Below, piece by piece: positions 55,386-64,000 of a DNA stretch of 64,000 nucleotides. The translations under genes were made by a program, and so were the position numbers. Each line of letters begins with the position of its first letter. The stretch's first letter is position 1. Under the pieces are notes generated by a model. The model was not told the DNA's origin and made no database searches. It was given only the letters and a program-made list of their open reading frames with translations. This DNA comes from Dipteris shenzhenensis. Its lineage: Eukaryota > Polypodiophyta > Polypodiopsida > Gleicheniales. The stretch is taken from NCBI GenBank assembly GCA_047967505.1, contig CM106538.1, one strand, 5' to 3'.

Positions 55386-56985
55386 TGAAACCGGCCTCTA
55401 ATCACTCACAGGGCAGTGGAACTAAGCCTTTAATCACTTCAGCACTTATTTACAGCTCACAAAGCATATATCACAACCATTAACCGTTGCATGATCACCA
55501 TTTGGCATTTACCCATTTGTTCACAAACAAAACCACTAAAAAAGGGATGGAGGCTAGAATGCCCCTACTCAACAGACATAGACAAGTGCACCCGATTGGC
55601 CCCAAACACCGTGGCGCCCCTTTCGGTATTTCTTTATATTTCACAGTGAAATGATTACAAGTTGCATCTGGGAGACCTTCCCTGCAACTGAGCACGCACC
55701 CCCAATTCACTAAGCCTTCGCAAGGCTTTCAAGCATAGAACACCATCACATAAGTGCACTTAACCCATAGGCTCAACCCAAAGGCATTCTCTTTTCCGAG
55801 TGCAATTCCATTGGCTGTCCAGATGCAATCACACTGCACCCCAGCTGCACTCTCTTTGAGTGGTTTCCAAATGGCATTCACAAAGCTTTTCAAAGCTCCA
55901 AAATAAAATCAGCAAAGTATCCAACCAAAGAATGACTCATGTAGCACTGCCTGGGCACCTGTGAGCCAAGAAAGAGGCGGCACACGAGGCCAACCAATAG
56001 CTTATGGCAAAAAGAAATTGCAGTAGCAAAATCACAACTCACCAACCCCTAAACACTCGAACCAAGTCCTCAATCCCCAAGAGGACATAGTAGCCAATGC
56101 CCAATTGCATTCTCAGCCAAAGAGGAGTGCAAAGGCATGAAGAAAGAGCATTTACAAGAGCCGACCAGCAAGAATTCCACTGAAAATGCGAAAAGAAGCA
56201 CTTCTGTCGCGAAGAAGTGGGAGTTCTTGGGCTCAAAAGAAGCGTGCTTCAGAGAGGAATGCATTGAGAAGGTTTTGGAGAAGTTTCATCGCCGGAAAGT
56301 CCTCCAAAACTGAGAAAAACTAGTCAACCAGTGCGTGGGACCACTTGAAATTCAACAGAAAGCTGTAGCTTTGCAAGAGGAGAGGCCCACGAGGCAGTAG
56401 AAGCAAAAAGGTCCAAAAAAAGCCACTTTTGCAAATTCGACCAGCAAAAGAAGTGCTCAGCTCTGCTCGTTCTACCAAACGCACGGAGGGAAAAGCATAT
56501 CACTACGAAGGGGAGGCAGAGGGGAAGCCATCGGGCCAAACGGAAGTCGAGGAATCCAAACGGGTGAGGAGTTATGAAGAAAAACGGAATTCAGCTGAAG
56601 GAGGCTGAAAAACCAGTCCAAAATCTCAACAAAGGGAGAAGATGAGAGAGAAAACCACACATGTGAAGTTTAGAAGGCCCAGGAAGGTCCAGGAATGGCA
56701 AAGGAGCATGTAGAAGGCACTAGAGCCACCTGGAACTCTAGGGGAGCCACTGAAGGTACATGGCCCTCTAGGGGGCCCATTAAAAATGCCACATCATCAT
56801 TTCCCAACAACCACTCTTTTAATTCCTTGGAATGCCTTTGGGCCTAGGGATTAATTACGCTTATGTGCTAGGCACCATGCCGCGTTTAATTACACATTAT
56901 TAAGCCCACGCTTGGACTTTTAAAACCAAAGTTGTCACGGTCTTGTAGTACATTAAAGTACTTAGAATTTCACGCCCCCGTGACA
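55386..56985. mobile_element. Solo LTR inside Gypsy C integrase
   Basis: 1.6 kb with no coding content, starting TGAAACCGG and ending CGTGACA (TG...CA), flanked by AGCA at 55382-55385 and 56986-56989. It splits the integrase codons between SELHA and SPYSGHRG. A lone LTR is the usual product of recombination between the two LTRs of an inserted element. Its minus strand start TGTCACGGGGGCGTG suggests a Gypsy LTR. Confidence 0.72.
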
Positions 56986-57858
56986 AGCATGTAACTCACT
57001 CATGACTAGATACCGAAATGTTTTGGGTACACATATGGCACGTCCCAATAATAAGTATCCATCCACGATGGAATAAGCCTCTAAACCCCCAACCTCATTA
57101 CGCTGAATCTTCCCATAAATGTCAGCGAAGTCCTCATCTAAAGGATAAGCTTCAACCCTTGCTCCTAATGATTTCTCCTTAATCGCAGAAATGTGATTAA
57201 CTTGGGGCCATCTACTCATTGCATCAGCTACTAAATTCTCCTTTCCTGGCTATTTGATTGCCCAAAGGATTGAATATATTCAGCCCATTTGATTTGCCTT
57301 GAAGAAACAATGGGTTGAGAAAACAAGTGCTTGATACTTTGATGGTCAGTCTTAATCTTGAAAGCAGAACCATATAAATAATGCTTCCATAACTTTAAAG
57401 CATGAATGACTACCAGTAACTTCTTCTCATACGTGATATATTTCAATTCAGCCCCTAGAAGTTTTCTACTCTCATAAGCAATGGGATGCCCTCCTTGCAT
57501 CAACACTGCCCCAATCGAGGTACCACTCGCATCCGTACATACAACAAAGAACTCTTTGTCCATGTCTGGAAGTGTTAACACTGGTGCAGTGACCAATGTT
57601 CTCTTAAGCTCCTCAAAAGCTACTTGGTGAACCTCTCCCCACTCATACAAGGAATGCTTCTTCAACAAATCTATTAGTGGAGAAGCAAGACGTGCAAAAT
57701 TCTTAATGAATCTGCGATAATAACTATACATCCCTGGGAAGGATCTCAACTCATGTATATTTTTGGGTATTGGCCATTCAATTATGGCCTTGACCTTTTT
57801 AGGGTCAACCCGAATTCCCTTAGCAGACACAATGTGTCCCAAATACTCTATTTTTGCA

Positions 57859-58645
57859 TTGAGAGCGGCAGAGCGAAGCGACTACCCAGGGAGACGCGCA
57901 TATGCACACTGTGTGACATGAAGGAGGTTGAGACAGAGGAGCATTTCATCTTCAGGTGTCCTGTGTACTATGAGATCCGAGGGTGTTTCCACTACCTCTT
58001 CAAGGATAGTTATGGGATTTTGGCCTGTTTCCTCTCCTACCTAGACCAGCGGTGTTTGGCAGGTTTCATTCATGAGGCACTTAGACACCGTGAGAGGATA
58101 CTTCAAGCACGGAGACAGGAGCAGACTTCTTCCTCTTTCAGCTAGATCACATGGACCCCCACGAGATGAGGCCTCGACATGACCGTGACCCGGAGCCTGT
58201 GACCCGACAGCTTAGACAGAGGATCGACACACAGATCACACTTGGGGACATCCCCTCCTTTCGAGTCGGAGCCCGACCGACGAGGGTCACAGTAGCCCTG
58301 GTCAGACACAGAGCTACGACCAACAGACGTGCCAGGACCGCACCTCTGAGTGGCCGACAGCGCTCTATTGCCGACTTCATGCCTCCACTGCCATCCATCC
58401 TGATATCTTGCTGTTGCCGATGATGATGATGATATTGATGACGATGCTAAGACTGATATATAGTCGACCATCGACATGACTATGTTGTACTTAGGACTTA
58501 GCACTGCCATTCTGCATTTTGCATTGGTATGGACACTTGTTTAGTAGCTCCACTACCACAGCTTATTGTATCAGGATTTTCACACTCTCATAGACCCATC
58601 GGTCTTCCGAAGACTTTAATAAACTTTCTTTCTTTCTTTCTTCTT
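57859..58645 (+). mobile_element. 3' fragment of the second LINE family inside Gypsy C
   Basis: Plus strand: IESGRAKRLPRETRICTLC, EVETEEHFIFRCPVYYEIRG, LDQRCLAGFIHEALRHRE, then a C-terminal part with RVTVALVRHRATTNRRAR and QRSIADFM, ending in the two hairpins, TTTAATAAAC and (TTTC)n at 58625-58645. A 5'-truncated copy of 787 bp that interrupts the RT between NTKK and EYLGH. No target duplication is seen; a few codons of RT seem lost. Confidence 0.85.
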
Positions 58646-59509
58646 CTTGGTATTTAGGAACAATAGATCCTTCCTTAGGAGCTCCATCACCTTAGCAAGG
58701 TCATCCTTATGCTCTTTCTCATTCTGGCTAAAAACTAAAATGTCGTCAAAGAAGACTATGACAAATTTTCCTAAGTAGGGTTGCAAAACCCTTTTCTTCA
58801 GTCTACTAAAAGTGGCTGGAGCATTAGTTAGGCCAAAAGGCATGACCAAAAACTCATAATGTCCAGTCTTATGTTCATCCCTAGCTTTCATATGAAGTTG
58901 ATGATAACCAGATTTCAAATCCAATTTGCTAAAAACTTTAGCACCTTTAAGCATATCCAATAAATCATCCACTCTTGGAATCGGATACTAGTTCTTAATC
59001 GTAAGTTTATTCAAAGCACGGTAATCTATACACATACGATATGATCCATCAAGAAAGGATGAATAGTAGGATTAAAATCATACTGCCATGGTTTACCTAG
59101 AATCATGTCAACGTCTTGTAAAGGAACTACTAGAAAATCCCTTCGATCTCTATGCCACCTTAGTTAGCTGAGTTTGGTTTGAGACCCATATATAGGGTTC
59201 ACCTATTCTTTTGTACTACGAAAAGGAATATTCCGTACTATGGATGTGTCTTCTTCATTGTGTCCCCTAAAAGCTCCTGAGAGCGACATGTTTTTTATAG
59301 GTTCTGGTTTAAAATAGAGTAAATTTACCAATCTATCACTCACTAAGTCATAATTACATCCATCGTCTAGGAGCACCACTATTCTCTATCCATTCATGAA
59401 TCCATACACCTTAAAAAGATCATGACGCCCAAAGGTATTGGCTGAATGGACAGCATTCACTATTGGCTCAATAGTCACGGTAGATTTCGAGGGTGACAAG
59501 GTAGAAGCC

Positions 59510-60505
59510 TCACCCTCCTGCTTGGATGCCCTCCTGCTTGGATGCCTTGGCTTTCCCTTTTACTGAATTCGTCTTGGCAATCTTAGCCAAGAGAACAGGA
59601 CACTTATGCCATACGTGCCCTGGCTTATGTTTCTTACACCCAAAACATTTTCCTTCCTTAATCAACTTCCTCTTCTCTTCATCCGTCATAGAAGGAAATG
59701 ACACCCATCCAGGACGTGATTGGCTGTTCACATTTCTTACAAGAGCTTTACCCTTCCCTTTATCATTCTTAAACCGGTTTGGTTTCCTGAAAGTGGTCTT
59801 AAATGATGACCCACCCTCCTTATTGAAGGGTTTACGAGGATTCAATTTCCTCTCGGCTATTTCAGCCAGCTTAGTGAGGTCCTTAAGCGTGGTCGGGTTA
59901 AACATTTCAACCTCGTACCTTACTTTTGGGCTTAAGGCTGCTAAATACTTCTTTCTCCTATCTTCCTCACTCTTTTCAAGTAACTCTAGAGAGAGTTTCC
60001 AAAATCTGGCTGTAAAATCTGCATTACTCTCATTATCGAACTGCCTAAACCTCTCCCAACGAAAGGTTAGGTTCTCTTCATGTCTCGGTGGCATGAAAGT
60101 GGCTTTCAGTTGCTCCACGAACTTAGCCCATTCATGAATAGGCTCTTTTTCTGTTTGTGACAAAGACCACCACATTAGAGCATCCTTCTGCGGATGCAAT
60201 TTGGCAAGAGCAAGCTTCTCTTGCTCAGTCTTGTCTTGATGGGCAAAGTATAGCTCAAAATGGCAAATCCAATTGAGTATTTTGTCAGCCTTCCTTGCCC
60301 CATCATATTTGGGGAGCTCAATTCTCTCTCGCGGTTGGAATTTGGACCTCTTAGAAGGGGTACTCAACTCTTCATCCCCAAAGTTTAAAGTCCTCTTAGT
60401 CCCTAATCTTGTCATAATGGACTGCTCAATCATATTGCTAAGCTGGAAAATCAGCTTATCAACAAGAGTCTCCTCTCTTCCTCTTGCACTTGGATTATAA
60501 TCCAT
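59510..60505 (-). CDS. Gag of Gypsy C
   Basis: Open frame of 331 codons starting MDYNPSARGREE. Contains LPKYDGARKADKILNWICHF, ALMWWSLSQTEKEPIHEW, FMPPRHEENLTFRWERFRQ, FKLAEIAERKL-like segment and the knuckle CFGCKKHKPGHVWHKC, in which the C-C to H spacing is longer than the canonical CX2CX4HX4C. This is the only gag in the window other than Gypsy A without an internal stop. Pol lies downstream in a degenerate state. Forms virus-like particles. Confidence 0.85.
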   Translation of the reverse strand: MDYNPSARGREETLVDKLIFQLSNMIEQSIMTRLGTKRTLNFGDEELSTPSKRSKFQPRERIELPKYDGARKADKILNWICHFELYFAHQDKTEQEKLALAKLHPQKDALMWWSLSQTEKEPIHEWAKFVEQLKATFMPPRHEENLTFRWERFRQFDNESNADFTARFWKLSLELLEKSEEDRRKKYLAALSPKVRYEVEMFNPTTLKDLTKLAEIAERKLNPRKPFNKEGGSSFKTTFRKPNRFKNDKGKGKALVRNVNSQSRPGWVSFPSMTDEEKRKLIKEGKCFGCKKHKPGHVWHKCPVLLAKIAKTNSVKGKAKASKQEGIQAGG

Positions 60506-61519
60506 TTGTGTTGGGTTTTAAGTTGAAGGCGTAAACTCATCATCTTGTTCTTGGCTAGTCTCATTTCTTCTTTCATTACGAAAGGAGAACTCCCTATCAA
60601 GAGGTTCTTGAAGGAGAGACTGCTATAAATCTATTTGTGGGTTATCTTACTCAAGATGTGTGTAACTCTCACCTAATCCATCCTCTTCAGAAGGGGGTGA
60701 AGGTGTTCTTTCTCTCTCTCCTTGGGGTAATGGAGGAAAAGGAATAAGTTCATTGTTATATCTCCCTTCCCCTTCCATTCTTTCCTTTTAGTAATACAAG
60801 AGAGAAAATGACTTGCTGTAATTTCAAAAAAGGGGTTTATTTTACAACAAAAGTCAAGTGTTGTAGAGTTGGTAGTACTTATCCGACTCCCGCTTCGTTT
60901 CTGTTGAGAAAACACTTAAAATGACCTCCTCTTCCTTCTCATTTAAGCTTTTCTTCTTGTATTTCTGCTGTTAACTGGTACACTCTGTTTGGGCTACTTG
61001 TTTTGAGCGTATTGGAGCTCTAGATACCGTCATAGGGGGTACTTAATGGGTGGATCACCTCCTTAAAATCTTGTTTCGATCCGACTTTCCGTTGGGAAGA
61101 ACGGGGGCATCCCTTTTCCTCACGGTTTAAGGATTTTAAGGGTACATTCACACCCCCCCCGGGGGAGGGGGGGGGCACCGTTCAAGACCAAAAGTTTTCA
61201 GAAAAATCCCTTGAATCAGAACCTCAAGAATTCAGGGTTGGTCGAGAAGGAGGTGTTTGCCTCGAGAATTCAGGGTTGGTCGGGGAGGAGATGTTTGCAG
61301 TCTGGAGAGTTTGCTCAGTCTGGAGAGTTTGCTGCAATGATTTCGTCGTCGGGATTCATTGTTTCGTGTTCCCCGTCCGCGCCTTCTCCTGCGACTTCCG
61401 TGCCTTCTCCTGCCGTCCTTCGCGACAGTCACAGGCCGTGCCTTTCCCACACTAGTGCTTCCACCACAATTCTGCACGTTGCTCTCACCCTCTTCTCGTC
61501 CCGCTCGTGGACCGTTGCC
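60506..61519 (-). other. Leader of Gypsy C
   Basis: Untranslated region between primer site and gag. It contains a C9/G-rich spot at 61150-61180 and two repeats of TTCAGGGTTGGTCG (about 61230 and 61268) and of GTCTGGAGAGTTTGCT (about 61300 and 61317). No gene seen. Confidence 0.5.
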
Positions 61520-61531
61520 GCTGTGATACCA
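61520..61531 (-). other. Primer-binding site of Gypsy C
   Basis: Minus strand TGGTATCACAGC, one base different from the tRNA-Met site of A and B; two bases from the LTR. Confidence 0.8.
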
Positions 61532-61533
61532 AA

Positions 61534-62057
61534 TGTGAAAAACCAGACTTTTCAAGAATGCAAATGTATGCAATGCATGCAAAATTTGAATGCCAGTTGG
61601 CCCTCGAATGGGGAAGAGCGCCCTCATGAGAGTACTTGTTTCTATTTCGACCTACATGCAAGGTGGGAGAGAGATGGCGGATGAATGCAATGTGGTAGAG
61701 AGAATGCTACGTGAGATTCACAATGAAAGGCTAATACCCTTTCATTAATGTCCCTTGAGATCACTCAAGTTCCATCTTCCCATTTACACCTACCCTTATC
61801 CTATGACCCATGCACCTACCATTCAATGCACTCTAATGCACCCTTTCCCTTTCCTATTGCCTCTAGGACCTAGACACGTGTGTGCACATCTTTATTGCTA
61901 ATCATTGGCCAATGTTGCATAGTTTTGGCAGTACTATTTACACCGCTTGATCGATCATAAATACAAACATATAACCGCACCATCAAATTGGCGCCTGACA
62001 ATAATAAGGTTCTAATGACTATTGATTAACTAAATAATCATTCCTCTTGTCATGACA
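61534..62057 (-). repeat. 5' LTR of Gypsy C
   Basis: 524 bp. Compared with the other LTR it lacks one 36-bp tandem copy (ACATAGTTTTGGCGGTACT... type, present twice at about 53846-53917) and has a short extra segment (TGAAAGGCTAATAC at about 61724). Confidence 0.88.
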
Positions 62058-62062
62058 TGGAC
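62058..62062. repeat. Gypsy C target-site duplication, right (TGGAC)
   Basis: Matches 53476-53480. Confidence 0.88.
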
Positions 62063-62828
62063 TTCACGAGCGATATAGCCTTCACCAAAACACTACATTA
62101 CCAAAACAACCGAAATTACCACCCCAGCCACAATTTCACTGCAGACCTAAGACAAATAACATATTCTCCATGGGCAGGCCCCATGAAGTCACTTCACCTT
62201 GTTACTTCATGGAAACAATTCGAAGGAGCCAATAATGACTCATCTGAAGTCCGAGGATTGAACACACGAGGATCGAACACACGACAAACACAACGACAAG
62301 ATGACAAAACAAACCGACAAGTCTACTTGCAGTGAGCAGTAGGAATGTTGGTCGTCGGGTGATTATACACAGTGGGAGAGGAGGGGCTTTTTACTTTGTG
62401 GAAACAATTCCAAGGAGCCAATAATGCATCATCTAAAGTTGATCCAAGGATCGAACACACAACACACACAACGACAAGATCACAACACAAACGAACAAGT
62501 CTGCTTGCAGTGAGCAGCAGAAATGTTGGTCGTGAAAGAGAGAGGGGGGGAGACACACAGAAACAGAGAGAGAATGTCAAGTTACTTACTATAACAACGA
62601 TGCTAAGACTAAAAAACAAAAGAAGAATCAACGGAAGCACAAGAAAACAAATGAAACCCCAATGCTGCAAGGAAACGAGGTGTAAATATTACAATAGAAT
62701 GTCAAACATCATCGTGGTTGATTGTAGTCTCTGAAAGGGACATAAACCTTGCTGAAATGGTGAAACCAATTGCTACTAATAAAATTCTGTCCGAGGTGAA
62801 TGAAAGTTTTCACCTTCAGAAACTCTAG
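62063..62828 (+). mobile_element. Helitron 3' part with candidate terminus
   Basis: Continues the sequence split by Gypsy C. Two related blocks (about 62205-62350 and 62395-62540), both with GGAAACAATTC-AAGGAGCCAATAATG and CTTGCAGTGAGCAG, form a tandem duplication of about 190 bp. Near the end, AGGTGAA-TGAAAGTT-TTCACCT (62794-62815) is a seven-pair hairpin, followed nine bases on by CTAG at 62825-62828: the hairpin-plus-CTRR layout of a Helitron 3' end. The next base is G, not the usual T. Confidence 0.4.
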
Positions 62829-62986
62829 GTTTCTCATGATTCAGCTAAAGGGACTACTACTGCAGCCAGAAGGCCCTCACACGCATGGCACAGATGTGAA
62901 AAAACAATACAAAAATGGTGGGTGCATACACCTCTGCTCAACTGTGCCAAATCCCAGAATTAAAAAATATATAATGTCAATATCAC

Positions 62987-63104
62987 CTGAAATATGCCAA
63001 CTTGCAAGACTTCTTCCATATCTGTTACCGTTCGATCCAGAGATTCCACCTGTTCAGGTTCTACTGCAAACTTTGAAGGCTCGCTTCTTACTGTGTGAAG
63101 CATT
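62987..63104 (-). CDS. WASHC4: WASHC4 (SWIP) exon before the 32-kb intron
   Basis: Acceptor TTATTGTAG|A completes the phase-2 Arg codon from the preceding exon; donor TTTCAG|GTGATA leaves phase 0. It encodes MLHTVRSEPSKFAVEPEQVE, then LDRTVTDMEEVLQVGIFQ. SWIP has LLKSVHHNPSKFGI..., ...FEKFLLKLEGQLLDGMIFQ here: PSKF and the closing IFQ agree and the spacing is equal. Confidence 0.8.
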
Positions 63105-63194
63105 CTACAATAACCACAATCCTTGCATTAAATGTGCTTATCTACCGAATGGTCGTATCGAAATTGAGTTTGCCAGGAATTTCCCATTTCAAAC

Positions 63195-63541
63195 CTTATA
63201 AAAAGAGAGATAGCTTGCCCAATTGCCGGATTTTTGGTCACGATCTCATCCACCGTGATGAGTATGCAAAATCCATCTGCCAAGTTTAAAATCACGGTTT
63301 GCAAGTGCACATTTGCAAACGATGCATATCCCTTGTTTTTGCTGTCGCCTGGGTAGATAGCCTCTATTTGTCGCACGAGATTTCCCAAAACAGCTCGTAA
63401 CCTTCCTAAAAACTCAGTAAGATCGTAAAAGAAGAGAAAAGAACGACCAAACATCTTCTGTGGCTCTCCTTCTAAGACCAACTCCTCCGGACCCGTCGAA
63501 AGACCGAATGCGAACAGCTGGGGATAAAAACGCTTGTGGGC
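63195..63541 (-). CDS. WASHC4: WASHC4 (SWIP) exon
   Basis: 347 bp, acceptor TGCGTCAG|G, donor TATAAG|GTTTGA. It starts in phase 0 with AHKRFYPQLFAFG (SWIP: AETKFYNGLLFYG), then MFGRSFLFFYDLTEFLGRLR (MGRFISFLQELSCFVTRC), LGNLVRQIEAIY (VMNVVHQLAALY), VHLQTVILNLADGFCILITV and DEIVTKNPAIGQAISLFIR ([24 protein letters not shown]). The match over a whole exon makes this the firmest part of the assignment. SWIP forms the long helical arm of the WASH complex on endosomes with strumpellin. Intron to the next exon is 90 bp. Confidence 0.85.
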
Positions 63542-63690
63542 CTGACGCAGGTAATCAAAAAAACAACCGTTGGAGAAGAAAAGTAGATGAGAACGATAGA
63601 GAGGCCTACAATTGACTTTGGCCTGTAAGCTGCTAGCTTAGCAAAATGAGCGTTTCTTTTAGAAAAATCAAAGGAGTCATATAAAAATAC

Positions 63691-63962
63691 CTGGCGACGG
63701 AGGCGGTCTATCTCAAGGCAATCGTAAGACAACACAGTAATCAACTTGTTGAAAAGAACGTTGTTGGTGTTAACAAGGCTGAGGATGGTTGATGACTCCC
63801 TGGGCTCAGTAGAGATGTGTACAGGATCAGAATTTATGTTGCCCACATCACTACAAACTGCTTCCAACACGTCCCCCTGGATGTCCGTGAATTTCAAGGA
63901 GACCTGGCTCCGCCATTCATCGACAAATCTGCGCAGCTTCTCCTGCTGTTCTTCTACCGTAA
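63691..63962 (-). CDS. WASHC4: WASHC4 (SWIP) exon, first in window
   Basis: 272 bp, acceptor TTGCTTCCAG|T (one base of the first codon lies in an earlier exon), donor CGCCAG|GTATTT in phase 0. It encodes EEQQEKLRRFVDEWRSQV, then ESSTILSLVNTNNVLFNKLI and VLSYDCLEIDRLRRQ. SWIP has [20 protein letters not shown] and VYAALCCEIKKLKYE. The order and spacing fit the N-terminal domain. The start codon lies beyond 64000. Introns here are short (149 and 90 bp), in contrast with the 32-kb one that follows. Confidence 0.83.
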
Positions 63963-64000
63963 CTGGAAGCAACAAAAACAAGACGATTGGAGCAGAAACT
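63963..64000 (-). other. WASHC4 intron, window edge
   Basis: Pyrimidine-rich on the minus strand up to the acceptor at 63963; an upstream exon should lie outside the window. Confidence 0.5.

Larger units (their letters stand above)
54150..59500 (-). pseudogene. Pol of Gypsy C, interrupted twice
   Basis: Protease-like VVLLDDGCNYDLVSDRL (about 59370; DDG in place of D-S/T-G) with nearby stops. The RT N terminus is deleted: protease end GKPWQYDFN runs nearly straight into YRMCIDYRALNKLTIKN (about 59040). Then [22 protein letters not shown], the LINE insertion at 57859-58645, EYLGHIVSAKGI, RNase H CTDASGTSIGAVLMQ and TDHQSIKHLF, linker, solo LTR 55386-56985, integrase HASPYSGHRGI, CDVCQRI, frameshift, and further on EFAYNNIVHTS, YGPFQIS and a chromodomain-like end (YLLKFKNQPASDAQWMEE). 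Clearly inactive. Confidence 0.88.
53481..62057 (-). mobile_element. Ty3/Gypsy element C, complete ends, itself invaded
   Basis: 8.6-kb minus-strand LTR element with 5-bp TSD TGGAC. 5' LTR 61534-62057, primer site, leader, gag, degenerate pol, polypurine tract, 3' LTR 53481-54025. Two later insertions lie in it: a LINE 3' fragment in RT and a solo LTR in integrase. It lies directly 3' of the helicase of the Helitron. Confidence 0.92.
30987..62986 (-). other. 32-kb WASHC4 intron filled by nested elements
   Basis: Inferred from matching splice sites and phase of the exons at 62987-63104 and 30863-30986. The Helitron genes run on the opposite strand to WASHC4, and Gypsy elements A, B and C lie inside them. 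Sequence from 30987 to about 31500 and from about 62830 to 62986 has no recognised element and is likely the original intron. Confidence 0.7.

Overview
This is eukaryotic nuclear DNA, most likely from a land plant or a close relative with a large, repeat-filled genome. The evidence is a plant-type L1 LINE (zinc knuckle in ORF1, zf-RVT-like end on ORF2), chromovirus-like Ty3/Gypsy elements primed by initiator tRNA-Met, a Copia gag remnant, large introns with consensus splice sites, and mosaic base composition. A non-flowering plant (fern, lycophyte, bryophyte) or gymnosperm is my inference; the sequence cannot fix the species. Family names are by eye and memory; no database was searched.

The main result is that most of the window is one host gene on the minus strand. 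Nine short phase-compatible exons (63691-63962, 63195-63541, 62987-63104, 30863-30986, 30694-30774, 30354-30573, 29895-30090, then 9314-9370 and 9162-9230) read as consecutive pieces of WASH complex subunit 4 (SWIP, WASHC4), an endosomal actin regulator usually said to be missing from flowering plants. Two introns are huge: about 32.0 kb (30987-62986) and about 20.5 kb (9371-29894).

The 32-kb intron holds a plus-strand Helitron: an RPA/OB-fold-like multi-exon gene (31.6-41.9 kb) followed by a Rep(HUH, Y2)-PIF1 helicase gene (42.5-53.4 kb). Three Ty3/Gypsy elements are nested in it: A (34255-41071, plus, TSD TAGCC), B (44575-52081, minus, 3' LTR truncated by a deletion) and C (53481-62057, minus, TSD TGGAC). 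C itself carries a LINE 3' fragment (57859-58645) and a solo LTR (55386-56985).

The 20.5-kb intron holds, from left to right: an unknown stretch; fragments of two LINE families in opposite orientation; a nearly full LINE of a second APE-type family (13171-18347); a G-rich minisatellite; a Gypsy pol fragment; a Gypsy 5' end with its LTR (20.9-23.1 kb); an unknown duplicated coding-like block; a Penelope-like retroelement with a CxC motif (24.46-27.0 kb); a PTB-like RRM exon; a gag fragment; and Copia/LTR remnants.

The left end has a full-length 7.1-kb L1 (1635-8749) with a perfect 17-bp target-site duplication and a four-base ATGA overlap between ORF1 and ORF2. Premature stops in the elements are nearly all CAG-to-TAG or CGA-to-TGA, the pattern expected from methylated-cytosine decay. 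No element looks intact enough to move by itself; the WASHC4 exons are the only open, phase-consistent host coding sequence I see.
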